NCBI GenBank assembly: GCA_023078685.1
Contig: JALGAS010000003.1
Span: 1,240,001 to 1,304,000 of the forward strand
From: Neopestalotiopsis rosae
Taxonomy: Eukaryota > Ascomycota > Sordariomycetes > Amphisphaeriales > Sporocadaceae
Length of the DNA stretch: 64,000 nucleotides
Direction: 5' to 3'
In this document: positions 12,374-26,237 of the stretch, piece by piece
Numbering within the stretch: position 1 is the first letter of the stretch
Layout of the letters: each line of letters starts with the position of its first letter
Translations under genes and position numbers: made by a program
Notes under the pieces: generated by a model
What the model saw: only the letters and a program-made list of their open reading frames with translations
What the model was told of the DNA's origin: nothing
Databases searched by the model: none

Positions 12374-13091
12374 GGTGTTTTGATATTTGCTTTTGACTCT
12401 ACAATAATGTTTCAAATGCTAACGAGAGTCCGGACCATGTAATACTTTGGATATGTTACAAGCGTGTAAGTGCAGCTACCCTGTCTTTTCGAAAACTTGG
12501 ACCCTTGACAACTTCCCGCACAACCGCACTTCCAGTCCCCATTGTTCTCCTGACAAAGCCATAGGGTCCAGACGCACGGAGCGGAAGGATTTCTAAATGG
12601 ATACTTGACTCGGGATGGATGCAAATTGCTGACTGGAACCGTTGGCAAAGAAAGAGGCTTGGCCAACAGGAACAAGCCGCGGGCGAATCCGGGCTATACT
12701 CTTATCATAACCCACGAGGCATCCTTGCACATGCACCCTGCCCGTGTCCACCACGTGGGAATTTCCCCCTGTCTTTAGGCGGGACGGTCCCGTTACCTTG
12801 CATCCATATCCACTAACATTCGATTGCTTCTCGGAAATCGAACAGGAAATAAATCCTCGTAAATTTCGACTGAAGTATCTGTTGTGCAGAAATTCCGGAA
12901 CGGTGATCATGTACGGCATATACATCTCGGGAGGTATTTTGACATGTGATTGTGTAATACAGTAGATCACTGTGGTTTCTCTTTTACACGGGTTTGAGCA
13001 GGTATTGGGTATTATCATTAGGTCTATACTATTGCAGTATCGATCTATCATCTAGAGAAGTTTTGACTGCTTGTCACTAATAGAAACAATT
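12374..13091. other. Spacer between acyltransferase and FMO genes
   Basis: About 0.7 kb on a shared transcription direction. It should hold the FMO promoter and the acyltransferase 3' end. No binding-site cluster, repeat or RNA gene was recognised. Confidence 0.4.
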
Positions 13092-14555
13092 TTATTCGTA
13101 GGCCACCGTAGTAGGGTTCTTGGCATATGTGTTCCAAGTCTCATCGCGCAGCAGGCGTGGCCAGGCCTCGTCCGACACATCAGTCAGGACATCCACGGTA
13201 CCGGCCGGGCTGTCGGGGTGCGTCGGCATGATGATCTGGAAGCCGGCGCAGACACCACCCGCGGGGAAGCGGACGGCCTTGATGTGGTCGCCAAAGGCGG
13301 CGCCCCACTCAATGTTGTAGTAGTCAAACTCGCTCCAGTTGCTCTGCAGCACGTTCTTGCCGGGCATGTCGAGGAAGGCCGTGCCCGCCAGCCGGTTCAC
13401 GTCGTCCATGTTCTCAATGTAGTGCGCCACCTCGTCGTAGTAGGTGCTGCCGCACTTGTCGACGCCGAGGCGGATCAGGCACGCCAGGTCGGCCAGCGTG
13501 GCCTCAGCGCTGTTGAGCACCTGCGAGATGGGCAGGATGGCCGGCGAGTAGCCCACGATGTTGCCCAGGGTGTGCTTGTGGACGGGCACGTGGGTCCGGC
13601 GGCGGGCGTCGAGGGCCACCATGACCACCGAGGGGGTCTCGGTGCCGTTGTAGGCGGCGTGGTCGGCCTGCTCGGCGCGCTGGGCGGACCGCCAGAGCAG
13701 CGCTGTCAGCACGTCGTTGGTCGAGACGAACTTGGGCAGCTTGTCCTCGGGCACCAGGCTCTTGAGCACGCGCACATTGGCGGGCGAGCACTCGGCCTTG
13801 AGCTTCTGGATGGACTCGGGGCTGAAGCGGAACACGTGGGCGTGGTGCTTGGCCTTGGTCAACCCGTCGGGCAGGGCGTCCGGAGTGAAAGGCAAGTGAA
13901 TCCATTCCTGGTGCTCGGCGGCAAAGTTGGCGCAGACGTTCTTGCCGGTGCTCTTGAGAAGCTTGGCACGGTCCGCCGTGGGAATTTCGACCGGCTGCTC
14001 AATAGCGAGACCCTGGGCCCTCCGCACATCTTCGGCAAAGATCTGGAGGAGCTTCCACATGGAAGTACCATCACCAAAAGCGTGGAAGCACAAGTGGTTG
14101 ATGAGCAGACCGCCCTTGATCAGGTTGGCCTGCATAAAGTTGGTGGCCAGTCTGTCAACGCCAAAGTTGGGCCAGGGACCAACGTCGCCGCGCAGGCAAA
14201 ACTTCTTGTGGCCAGCGGCAGAGTTGGGAAAACCTTGAGACTTGATCTGAGCAAAGGTGGGAAGAGTCTCATCGGCGCGGTGGTCCTTGACCACAAAGTC
14301 TTCGACCTCGCCATCGGCATAGGGCTGCAACTTGAGCTGACCAGCAGGCTTCAGGTCACCGCCTAGAGGTACAGCCTCAACACCGACCATGGGTGTGCGA
14401 GCCCTGAAGCTAGCCCAGGCCTTCTTGAGGATGGAAGAGATCTGTTCAGCATCGTAGTTTTCTGCCAGCTCAAGGCAGATCATGACTTGGATCCATCCCT
14501 TGGGTCCCGTCTGCTCGGGGCCCAGAAGAACAGGTGCCTTGTCTATGACAGCCAT
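13092..14555 (-). CDS. BAHD / trichothecene 3-O-acetyltransferase-like acyltransferase
   Basis: Single exon of 487 residues, the usual length of fungal BAHD-like acyl-CoA-dependent acyltransferases (Tri101 and relatives). The catalytic HxxxDG motif is present as HAFGDG with His158 and Asp162 at the solvent channel position. The second structural motif, DFGWG, is degenerate: the corresponding place reads SEFDYYNIEWGAAFGD around 408-423, as is common in fungal members. The enzyme should transfer an acetyl or other acyl group from CoA to a hydroxyl or amine in the cytosol. It is next to an FAD monooxygenase on the same strand and near a P450, so it may cap an oxygenated metabolite. Substrate is unknown. 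The antisense strand is open for over 400 codons, a by-product of its G/C-biased third positions. Confidence 0.9.
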   Translation of the reverse strand: MAVIDKAPVLLGPEQTGPKGWIQVMICLELAENYDAEQISSILKKAWASFRARTPMVGVEAVPLGGDLKPAGQLKLQPYADGEVEDFVVKDHRADETLPTFAQIKSQGFPNSAAGHKKFCLRGDVGPWPNFGVDRLATNFMQANLIKGGLLINHLCFHAFGDGTSMWKLLQIFAEDVRRAQGLAIEQPVEIPTADRAKLLKSTGKNVCANFAAEHQEWIHLPFTPDALPDGLTKAKHHAHVFRFSPESIQKLKAECSPANVRVLKSLVPEDKLPKFVSTNDVLTALLWRSAQRAEQADHAAYNGTETPSVVMVALDARRRTHVPVHKHTLGNIVGYSPAILPISQVLNSAEATLADLACLIRLGVDKCGSTYYDEVAHYIENMDDVNRLAGTAFLDMPGKNVLQSNWSEFDYYNIEWGAAFGDHIKAVRFPAGGVCAGFQIIMPTHPDSPAGTVDVLTDVSDEAWPRLLRDETWNTYAKNPTTVAYE

Positions 14556-16344
14556 CTTTCAATTGGATATTAAAAAGTGATGTGAAAGAAATATGCTGAA
14601 ACAGCGTGTGAGTGGACGATCTGACCGTGGAGGGAACGAAGGTTTGAATGGTAAACTTTCTAGAATTCGCCAGGCTTGGAAATTATCGAAGCATATAACT
14701 CGTACGGAAATATCAATTAGCTCTTCCCCTTTCAGAGAACCCTTACATGGTCCCTTTCAAGGGTCCTTTGTGATCTTTGCCGAGGTGATAAGCTTTCCAC
14801 ACAAAGTACGTGTATACGTTGAGACCAAGGCCGCATCACCCGTGATCTTCATCATCGCTTGGTCATCATACTATGTACACTATCCTTCAGGAAGAGGGGA
14901 GTGTGGATAATAGTCTGGGTAAACGCATTGGTATCATTATGGAGACTCATATTATCTCAACGTTAACGTGCTCTTGTGTCTCCATTCATAGGATCTGGAC
15001 AATTCTGGACTATTACTGATACCATAGTACAAAATCATACAATAGAAATCGGGCCCATTTTTATAGTCTGCCAAGACAAACCAGGATTGTACCCCTAGCG
15101 CCTCTGGAACCACATGGGATTTGACACACCCCCAGTTGGCAGCAGAGTCAGGTCTGCATAAGCAATACCATCTTACAGAGGCGATTAAGGGGGCGACATT
15201 ATCAGCAACATGATCACCGATGTATATACAGTAGTGTACACAGAATTTTCATACCTCCCCAGCTCCCATGAACGATGATCAGTCATCCAACAGGATCTGC
15301 CAGAGAGCGGCAGGGCCCGCGACTGGATAGGGTTTAGATTCCATTCGGGCCATTCACTTAGGTCATTCGCACGCCGTCTCCACCGCCGAATTCCAGGGTC
15401 CTTCTGGGCAAATTGGGAGCCGTTGGGCCTACGAGTGGTAGCGCAGTCTCGGTACTCGCTGTAAACGTACGTATTGGCACCTGGGCACTCGCGGAACTTT
15501 TTATCTATGGTCACCCCCTGACTACCTACATTGCCCCCAAAATGGTTTTTCGAAGTGCCAGTAGGTAACCAGAGTACCGTTCCCCTAGCCCTGGTATCCC
15601 GGCTTTCCGTAAAACCGAATCTGATCAACGTTCGTTGGCTTCCGCTTGGCTTTCATAAGAATCGTTCGTATATCGTCCGATTCCGACTCGGCCGATACAT
15701 AACAAATGGCCAATCTGCCTTTGAAGGGTAAAGAGCCGCGTGTGCCCAAGCACGCCGGATCTATCAAGATCTGCACCAGAAAGCCTCATTCCAAATCTTC
15801 TTGGAGGATGAGAGTCTGATAGGGTTAAATTACATCGTACCCCAAAAAAAGTGTCCCTGCTTATAGTATCCCCTTTGGGGGATGGCCAGGGTGCCAGCAG
15901 AGACCGAGTCAGGCCCCAAACTCATGCCTGGCCAGTAGTATGGAGGCGAAAGATTTTCCCTTTGAGTGCAGGATGTCATCGACGGTGAACGTTGGATGTG
16001 TGGATCGTGGAAATATCCGCCATTGGCTCGTCTTGGTCTGCAGGAATTACGGGGAAGGGGGGACGCCAGGACGCTTGAATCATACTACGAATGTCAGGTA
16101 CGGCACTGAAGAAAACTTGGGGGCAGTGAAATGGCTTGGCACCAAAGGGAGTCCGGCAGCAATATGTCTGGGGCAAGCGGCCACTTAATCCCCATGTAAA
16201 CTACTTTGCTCGAACATCCTTTTGCTGAGAGTGATGTTATGTTTTTATTTGTGTAGGTGCGTCTGTATATGCATGTTCTCTTTCTAGGACCATCGAGTTG
16301 TCTCCAGGAAAGATCCATCCACAACACAGCGACAACCGACCAAC
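14556..16344. other. Divergent intergenic region, acyltransferase and PTH11-type receptor
   Basis: About 1.8 kb holding two promoters. It contains only short, compositionally unconvincing open frames. No transposon end, repeat array or RNA gene was recognised. Confidence 0.4.
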
Positions 16345-17857
16345 ATGTCGACAACGAACGTATCGACACTCGACCCAGTCATCCTGGCGGTGTTTGGCAG
16401 TCCTCCGGATGGGACCGACTTAAGCGAGGAACAATATGTCGGCTACGATGTTGTCTCTTGCGTCGTACTGGGCTTGGCGGCAGCGGCAGTGGCTTTGAGA
16501 TTCTGGGTCCGCATGTCGAATAGGGCATCATTGGCCATGGACGACTGGACGATACTTATTGCTCTGGTAAGCCTCACCGACGATATCCAGACACCGACAT
16601 TTCGCTTTCCTTGGTTTCGCGTATTCTTTTTCAGCAAAAAGAGAAAAAAATGAACGGTTTCTTACGCGATCTTCTCCACAGATGTTTACTGGCGCCCTCG
16701 TAGCCACGACAGTCATTGGTAAGCCCACCTGACGAGACGAACACTAGCGACATCTCCAGATTCGTAGTCTCAATGCTGACTTGATTTGGCGAATAGCTGG
16801 ACAATATGGCTCGGGCAGACACATTTGGGCCTTGACCATTGACAATTTCATCTCATTGATGAAGGTATGCCGCTCCTTTCGAAACAGAACTTTTCACCTT
16901 CGACGAACCCGTCGACTGACAATCGCGACTTTTCTCACAGGTTGTCTTTGCCGAACCATGGGTCTATGCAGCATCCGTCACAATGACCAAGGTCAGCATT
17001 TTGCTCTTGTACCGGCGAATATTCTACGTCGGTGAAACCAGAAAAGTCGAGGATGGCAAGCCCTTTGTCATTGCGTTCTGGATGGCCACCTTTTTCACAT
17101 GTGTATACCCCTTCATCATGTGGATCGTCATGGCGTGTGCCTGTCGTCCCTTGAGCTTCTACTGGAGGCAATACACAGGGGCCACGGACGGAAAATGCAT
17201 TCAGGTCCTGACCTTTTATCTCGCGTTTGGAATCGTGAACATGATCAACGATATATTCGTCTTGGTCGTGCCTATTCCTCGTATCACGCGTCTGCAAATG
17301 AACAAGCGCAAGAAGGCGTCGGTCGCCGGAATCATGCTGCTGGGTAGCTTGTAAGTTTTCACATTCTGATTTCATTCCCATCGTGCTGCCTTGTGTATTC
17401 ACAGTACTAACCGCAAATCAACTCCAGCGTCTGCGTTGCCAGTATCGTTCGCATCTACTACCTAGTCCAGCTGGACAGCGGCGCCATCGACGTGTCCTGG
17501 ATTCTCGGCCCCGCCTTTGGCTGGTCGAGTCTCGAGCCCTCGGTGGCCATCATCTCGGCCTGCCTGCCGACCTACGCGCCCCTGTTCCGCAGCCTCAAGA
17601 ACCGGACGGGCAAGTCGTCCAGCAACCAGGCCTACGGCTACAACAGCCGCACGGGACCGGGAAACCACAGCCAGACGCCCAACTTTATGCAGGGTCAGTC
17701 ACACTTCCGCATCGAGGACGACGAGGTCGAGCTCACGGACAAGAACCACTTCCGGTCCACGCAGAGAAGCCACTCGAGCTCCGTGAGCAGACCTAGCACC
17801 GACGACCACGGCATCACGGTCAAGACGCAGATCCAGGTCATGTCGACTGGCAAATAA
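16345..17857 (+). CDS. PTH11-type rhodopsin-domain integral membrane protein
   Basis: Five exons, 16345-16566, 16682-16718, 16797-16864, 16941-17350 and 17428-17857, give 388 residues; all introns are GT-AG and all joins keep frame. The exon 2-3 join gives VIAGQYGSGRHIW, the conserved YGxGRHxW element of fungal rhodopsin-domain (PTH11/SAT4-like) proteins. Seven hydrophobic segments follow in order, with MTKVSILLLYRRIF in the helix-3 region and NDIFVLVVPIPRITRL in the helix-5/6 loop. There is no N-terminal CFEM Cys cluster and no signal peptide. The last about 100 residues are a Ser/Asn/charged cytoplasmic tail. Family members are putative GPCR-like sensors of surface or host cues, and some lie in metabolite clusters. 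Ligand unknown. Confidence 0.9.
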
Positions 17858-19369
17858 GGCGAAAGCGTTTTTTCCTTTGAGAAAGAGGAGGGCCGGCAGG
17901 CCAGGTTGGGAAAAAAAAAAAGTTGGTTTCTTCAATATAGAAATTCCTTTGTATTAGTTTTCAGGATCGATAGAGCATTGGATCTTTGTCGTACATTCAG
18001 CAACACAGCACACACGAGTATCGGCAGCAACAACCACATGATAGTATATATAATAAGAATGACCGAATATCTCTATAAGATCTTGCACAGCTGTACAGTC
18101 AAGCATCATATGGCTTTCGAACTGCAGCCATTGTAGGAACAAAACCCCCATGTGGATTAATTTTTGAGCCAGAACAAATCGAATATTTAGATTTGATGAT
18201 CAAGTTTTAGGGGGAGGGAATCCCACCAGGTGACCAATCAATTCACCTCAACAGAGACACTGCATGGTACAATACCAACTCTTCTCTGAAATGGGCTCGA
18301 TTATACGCCTTCCAGGTGTCCACAAAGATATATATCAGTCTTCAGGGATGATTCCATGACTCTTGATCTGTGGTGCTGGAATGCAAGATCAATCATGATC
18401 GTGATCAAAGAGACCAGGACACCTCCAAGGGCGAAGTACAGGGCCAAGATGCCCTGCAGTGTCCAACAAGTGAGCTTAATGAATGCGCAGTCGGGCAAAT
18501 GTAGTCAAACTTCGGCGCATTTCTTGTCATGATGTATTCATTCACCCAGTCATAGGCACATGGTTGAATTTCAATTTACAACCCTCTACCCCGAAGACAG
18601 TACCCTGAATATTGGCGTCATCTCAAGTGAATCTGATCTGTGAGCGATCTTAGAGAAGCCATGATGGCGTTTTATAGTTCCGTGCCTCATGTCCTTCATA
18701 GCTGTCCAACACTTGTCCCTTGCCAAATAGCCGAACGACAGTCGTATGTAAACGCTGTCGTGATGATGATCCTGGCAGATACAATAATTGTCTGCTTCGG
18801 GCAGCATCGTTCCGCGAGGCAAGGCTGCGCTGTCCAATTCAGACTCTCGGCTACCGAGGGAAACATAATTGCACGGTCTGCCCGTCGCGCGACATCTTGC
18901 ATTGGTTCGCGAATAGAACCAATGAGGCAAACTGGATTTCCTTAAAAACGGACCTCATGCCGCTCACCGTACGACATACCTTCACCATTCCGTCTCACCA
19001 CACATCTCCAGCATCGCCCAGTACACAGCCGCTGTGGTATACACCTTTGACGATACTGAGGCCTAGTCACTCTGTGAAACATGCAGAAACCCTGAGAAGC
19101 GAGTGTACTTTAAGTGCATTTCACACACTCAGATCAACGACGGCGCCTGCGCTAACAGAATTCACTGTTTCAACGGATCTACGTTGCATCGGCAGGGCAA
19201 TTGAAATTACATGTGTCTATGTTAAGAGGCATGATACAATTTGCGATGGACTTTTTTGCTTGTCCTTTGGCACAAGTACAGTGTAAAATGGTTCAAATTC
19301 ATTCAAAGAAAAAATGAATAGCTTATTATAATTGACTGCAACTTCCTGAATATATAAAATATATATAAC

Positions 19370-19393
19370 TATATATATATATATATATATATA
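19370..19393. repeat. (TA)12 microsatellite in an AT-rich island
   Basis: Twelve uninterrupted TA units, embedded in a stretch of about 200 bases that is very AT-rich. Confidence 0.9.
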
Positions 19394-20830
19394 ATCCCCT
19401 TTTTATTCGAAAAAAATAAATAAAAGGAAATTATTATACAAGAAAATTGCCTTATAAATCTTTTATCGTATAATAGACTTCTGCTAAGTATGTGTCGCGG
19501 TGAATGGCATGCTCTGCCTGATTCCAGTCGCACACGAGAATCCACGGTTCGGTACTTCTCTACCATCAGGAATTTGATGGGGATTCTCAACACATTACCA
19601 AACAATATTTGTGAGACGACAGGGGAAACTTGGGCAGCAACATTGTCAGGAGCCTCTACGAGTCGGGTGACATCAACAAGGCGATAGTCCAGCGACAAAG
19701 CTCCAGAGTGCTAAAGAAAAAAAAAATTTAGTATGTGAATAGCGACCGGCATATGTGAGATATAAAGATACCATTGGAAATACGCTTATAATTGCAAGGC
19801 AAAAGTGTAAATGAAAACTTGTCGTGAGACAAATGCCACTGACCATGGAGAGGCCGAGACCAGAGACGTGACAACTAGAACAGGTTACAACGGCCAAGGT
19901 AGTGGAATGTCAAGCTTCTGTCTGTCGACAACAGGAGGGATGTTCTGCTCAACAACCTTCCTCCCAGGGATAGTCAATCTGAACTTGGGCGGGTTTTCCG
20001 GAACTAAGGGTGCCTTCGACACCGCTCCCTACTTCTTGGTTACTGGTGCTGTAGCTGGTTCCTTATAAGGTTCGATATGGTAAAAATATATATAACGTAT
20101 TTGCTAGGTTCATTATGCGAATATCGTGCCGACAAACTGGGAAGCTGGAGGCGTGGATCCAGACATTGGAGCCTCTACCTAGCTCACCATAACGGATATC
20201 ACCACCCATGATTATGTGGTATTATAGCTTCGTGTCACTTCTAATTGTTAAGCATACTTGATCATGCTCAGCGACCAAGCACAAGGTCAAGAGCCGCTAG
20301 TAGAGCTTGGCGATCATAGTCGTGCCGCGCGAAGCCTTGACTTGGCAAGGCGACAGGAAGACAGCGCAGGCAGCAAGTCAATATTCGTTAAAGAAATCAA
20401 AGTTGAAAATTTTGGACCTGATGTAAAGGTGTCTTCTTGAAATATTTCTGATATTGCATGATATATGCGTTGTACAGTACCTGCAACGTAGTATAGAAAA
20501 AACATCATGAATAGCGGCATATGTAAGTGTACTTCGTACGCACTTTGAACACCGATATCTCCGTGCGATCCTCTTTTGCACGTGATGTTGAACGCTTGCC
20601 CGAATTGTTAATATGGTACCTTTTATTGGATGCGCAATTATAGTTGTTGTATGCACGTTGCATTGTATGGAAACCACATCTGCCGTATTAGGTATGCAGC
20701 TTGATGAGCCCTGGAAAATGCAGAGCTTTGGCGGTTTCGGAGCTACAAGACTCACTCTCGAGAACCAGATCCAGCCCCTGGGAGGTCCTGACCTATGAGA
20801 AAGATATTGAACGCCACGTCCCTTCACCTC

Positions 20831-21076
20831 TCACATCTTCAGGTCGATTTGTGGTTCCTCATTGATGGGCTTATTGATTGAGATAGTCGTATGATAGACA
20901 GATTGCAAGCGAACTGCATGATCACGGGCTGTTGTTCCTGGCTGAATCGCAGAAGTCGTAAAGTCAATCCAAGGACCCTCATTGATCAGTAAAGTTGGAG
21001 TCAATAGAGAAATGCCGTTATGCACGCCAGCGATTACGGCGCTGGTGACTGGCAGCTGGACGGCGAACCCCGCCAT
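20831..21076 (-). CDS. Doubtful small ORF, 81 residues
   Basis: An uninterrupted frame from ATG 21076 to a stop at 20831. Composition is protein-like, and two short segments resemble each other (INEGPWIDF and INEEPQIDL). I recognise no family. It lies only 230 bases upstream of the divergently transcribed DAHP synthase start, so it may be a chance frame or a remnant of a larger protein. Confidence 0.2.
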   Translation of the reverse strand: MAGFAVQLPVTSAVIAGVHNGISLLTPTLLINEGPWIDFTTSAIQPGTTARDHAVRLQSVYHTTISINKPINEEPQIDLKM

Positions 21077-21306
21077 AGTAGTAGATCACCCCTCCACTAA
21101 AGCTCATGTGTGACGCAAAGGGTCCAGCCGCTTCGCCTGCGAGAGCCAAAAATTATTCTACCACCATGAGGAACTGCCAAGCAAAAAACTAAAAACTTTC
21201 TTGCCATCACCACAATCATTGTTGTTAGGTCAATTGGTTGGCAACAGCATTTACTCGCTTTTGTTTTTCGGTTAAATTCTCGAATACAACGATCAACTTA
21301 TACATC

Positions 21307-22676
<1,370 letters not shown>

Positions 22677-22866
22677 TAGCATGGCCTGGATTTTATGATG
22701 TTCTCTTTGTTAATACGGTTGCAAAATTGGGGGTTCCAAAAAAAGAAAAGAATTATGGTAATTTTCGAGACCAATCACAAGCCTACTGCTTCATGCCAAA
22801 GTTCGCAACGCTTTCCTTTTCGTGAGGCCAAGTCAAGTCCAAACCAAGACTTCGAAGCCAAGCATA

Positions 22867-23859
22867 CTAATCAGACTTCGCGACGTCGTCGGTGTCGCGC
22901 AAAATACGATAGAAGTCTGCTCGAAGGTGTACAAGCTGTTCTTCCACTGCACATTCCAGTGTTAGTAGACTTCGCAAAATCATGATACGGAGCGCAAACA
23001 TGTGCTGCTGCTTCGACTTCTGGTAGCTTCATCAAGACAATCATTGCGATGTCCTGGGATCTGCTGAATCAGGAAACGCGTATATCACCAAGACATGCTT
23101 ACCTTTCACCAGCTGTATCCTAACCGGCGTCGGATCTATGATTGGATTCACAAGGATAGGCACATATGTCTGAAATATGACGTTGTAAGCAGCGGCTGGA
23201 CGCACAGCTTGCTGGGCCAGGGACAGGATTTCGGCCATGGTGAGCTTCTGATTGCCGAGCAGGAAAAGTTCCCCGGTCAACGGCTGACTGGTGATGCAAA
23301 TAGTGCCGCTGAGGTAGCTGGTTTGTAGTGACTCGTCGACAGGTATCAGAGTGGGCTGCACCAGCAGCATGCGTCGCCAGCTCGCATCGGGACGGCAAAA
23401 GGCGACATCCTTCTTCCAACGGGGATTGACGCGGCCCACCCAGGTCACGATCGAGTTCAGGGGCAAGTTTGGGTTTCGATGTTGATACACGGCAGGAGAA
23501 ACGGAATCCCTGTTGTCCCAGACGAAGCGGCGGCGCTTGAGCAGGCACGATAGATTCCAGTGGATCGGTAGGAGATCGGCAATTGCCTGGTTGATCTCCA
23601 AGCCATTCCAAGCAGCCAGATGCCGAGCTCTGAAGAAGAGATGTTCCTGAATATGCGGCGACGTACAGATTAGGTCATGAAAGTAGCGGTTAGTGCGCTG
23701 TACCGATGATAATAATGACCGCTGGTCCACGTTGAGCAGGATGAGCTCTAGCAGTTCGGGAGTACTCAAGACATTCTGGACGAGCGATGATGAGGAGACC
23801 AGGCTGGAGTCGTTAGGGTCTCGTGGATGAGGTGCAGGTGCTGGATCTGATGAGACCAT
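22867..23859 (-). CDS. F-box protein
   Basis: Two exons, 23859-23103 and 22946-22867, with a 156-nt intron (GTAAGC...CTAAC...GCAG) give 278 residues. Reading straight through the intron ends 20 codons later in unrelated sequence; splicing instead restores QLVKVEEQLVHLRADFYRIL, which reads as real coding sequence. ATG 23859 has A at -3 and G at +4. Residues 30-70 fit an F-box: LSTPELLELILLNVDQRSLL then a helix with TNRYFHDLI. The rest has no repeat domain, as in many fungal F-box proteins. It should act as a substrate adaptor of an SCF ubiquitin ligase; the target is unknown. The gene is convergent with the DAHP synthase gene, about 245 bp apart. Confidence 0.85.
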
Positions 23860-24891
23860 GATCGTCGACTGACAAGACAATTGCAAGCAATAACTTCTGA
23901 ATGATTGGTGAAGAATATGGAATGACGATCAGACGGGTGCCTCTCGTATGGCAATACTTATATGCATTTTTCACAGATCATTGAAGCCCTTGCATGAAAA
24001 TAAGACATGTACTCGCGTCCTAGTCGATGCATTGTAAAAGCAAGGCCAGAATGGTATTTTTGCAGGAAAGCAATGATCATACTTCCAATCACTGAACTGA
24101 TATTGACTGTTAATATGCATGCCCAATAAATTGGGTACGATGCAGGTGGAGAGCTGCTGAAACTTTTGTGAATGAACATAATCAGGAGAGAATGAACAAC
24201 AGCTCAAAGTGTAAGATGCGTTGTGAAATAATAAAGAATATCGGATTGAAAGTCATTGTGTTTGATTCGGTCGAATGATACTATGAGAAAGAGTTTCAAT
24301 AGACCATTTTGATGTCGGTAGAATAAGCAGTCGTAGCTGGCCAAAGCGATGTCCGTGAATCGGCCCAAGTGGGGACAACATCTAGTCGCAGCAGTAGGAC
24401 AATTGAAGTATCATTGTTTGCCCCGAGCTGTAATTGAGAATATGATCCCGTGATGCTGCAACAGTGTTAACTGATGTGTCAGATTTGAACAGCTGCAAGA
24501 TGAATCATCGACGTATTTGTGGTTGGCCTAGACAGGCCAGTGGTGGTGTCGGGTGTTAAGGGTGTTGTTCTTGGCGTCCTTGATTTGCTTGATTGCTGCA
24601 TCGAACCAGAACCAGTCAAGTTCTTTGCCCAGTCAATTCCAGGTCATCGGCAGAACCAGGAAGGCCGCAGGTCACGTGGCTAGCGCAGATCCACTGCCAG
24701 ACGGTCAGCTCTCCAATCAGCGATCGGGTTTTTCCATTATTCTTGCCGGGGGCCTCAGTGAGCTGTTTTTACTCGTAGTTTTCAAATCTACGTTAGACGA
24801 TTCCCGACCTCACGACCACGAGTCTGCCGACCCATTGACCCGTCAACACAGCTTGCCGCGCTTCGCACGACTGAAGAGCAGCTCGCCCATC
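23860..24891. other. Divergent promoter region, F-box and cytochrome c1 genes
   Basis: About 1.0 kb between two divergent starts. No repeat or RNA gene was recognised. A frame open upstream of and in phase with the cytochrome c1 start lacks any supporting signal. Confidence 0.4.
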
Positions 24892-26237
24892 ATGTTGGCA
24901 AGATCCTGCCTGCGCTCGACGCGCATTCTCAGCGGTGCCCGGAATGGCGCCTCCAGCTTCGCCAAGGTACGACCGAGAGAAATGAGCCATCCATCCCCAG
25001 CCGCAATTGAAGGGGCAAAGACCTTGCCTCGGCCGTCGACGGCCACCGCCAACATCTCAATGGCAATCTATGGGACCTCGTTTTCATCAAACATGTACTG
25101 ACTTGACGCTTCTCTCCAGCGCTCCGCCTCGACGTCGAGCTCCTCCGCCTCTGCCGAGACCCCGACCCGCCTGAACTTCGCCGCCGCTGCCTCGACCGCT
25201 GTGGCCATTGGTTCCGTGGCATGGTACTACCACCTCTACGGACCTACCGCACATGCCATGACGCCTGCTGAGGAAGGGTGAGTTTGAAAAGAGATGAGGG
25301 CTGCGATGAAGATGAGGGAGACTCGACGCTGCACTCGCGACGCGTGGCGACCACGTCCCAACATTCTTCATCTCAGCCTGCGTCATCCAAAACTTCGTTT
25401 GCGAGACTCATGTGCTGATCTATCAATGCAGTCTGCACCCCACACAGTACCCCTGGGTTCACGAGCAATGGACCAAGACCTTTGACCACCAAGCGTAAGT
25501 TACCGAAATCGATAGATACATGGTCGCGGGTTTTTCGGTAAACTGATAAATTGTGCTCCAGTCTTCGCCGTGGTTTCCAGGTTTACCAGGAAGTTTGCGC
25601 TGCCTGCCACTCGCTTAGCCGTGTCCCCTACCGAACTCTCGTCGGTACCGTCCTGACCGTCGATGAGGCCAAGGAGCTGGCCGAGCAGAACGAGTACGAC
25701 ACTGAGCCCAATGATGAGGGTGAGATCGAGAAGCGCCCTGGAAAGCTTTCCGACTACATCCCCGCTCCCTACAAGAACGACGAGGCTGCCCGAGCTGCCA
25801 ACAACGGTGCTCTGCCCCCGGATCTGAGTTTGATCGTCAAGGGTCGCCACGGTGGCTGCAACTACATCTTCAGCTTGTTGACTGGTTACCCTGAGGAGCC
25901 CCCGGCTGGTGCTCAGGTCCAGTCTGGCCTCAACTTCAACCCCTACTTCCCCGGTACCGGTATTGCCATGGCCCGTGTTCTGTACGATGGCCTGGTTGAG
26001 TATGAGGACGAGACCCCTGCTTCGACTTCGCAAATGGCCAAGGATGTTACCGAGTTCCTGAACTGGGCTGCCGAGCCCGAGATGGACGACCGTAAGAAGA
26101 TGGGTGTGAAGGTGCTGACCGTCACCGCGGTCCTTACTGCTATCAGCATCTGGGTGAAGCGATACAAGTGGTCTCCGATCAAGACGAGGAAGACTGTGTA
26201 CGACCCTCCCAAGGCTGGCAGAAACATGCGCCTCTAG
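24892..26237 (+). CDS. cyt1: Cytochrome c1, heme subunit of mitochondrial complex III
   Basis: The protein carries electrons from the Rieske centre to cytochrome c at the inner membrane. Four exons, 24892-24966, 25120-25277, 25432-25494 and 25562-26237, give 323 residues. ATG 24892 begins a basic, Ser/Arg-rich mitochondrial presequence ([13 protein letters not shown]), followed by a hydrophobic sorting stretch (about 45-65), giving the bipartite signal typical of this protein. The heme-binding motif is CAACH at 111-115, and Met235 in [13 protein letters not shown] is the expected sixth ligand. Another family segment is [16 protein letters not shown]. The C-terminal anchor is [20 protein letters not shown]. 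Exons are rich in favoured C-ending codons, as expected of a highly expressed gene. Confidence 0.97.

Larger units (their letters stand above)
17858..21306. other. Gene-poor region before the DAHP synthase gene
   Basis: About 3.4 kb, notably AT-rich around 19250-19480. It contains an (AT)12 tract at 19370-19393 and a possible 81-codon minus-strand ORF listed separately. Other open frames show no coding signature. The last 300 bases presumably hold the DAHP synthase promoter. Confidence 0.4.

Noticed and set aside
13071..14366. Long antisense open frame (over 400 codons) opposite the acyltransferase
   Set aside because: The sense strand has clear catalytic motifs; the antisense frame is a side effect of G/C-biased third positions and encodes low-complexity Val/Gly/His-rich sequence.
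19340..19480. AT-rich island as a replication origin or centromere fragment
   Set aside because: Only a microsatellite in AT-rich DNA; no consensus supports an origin in filamentous fungi.
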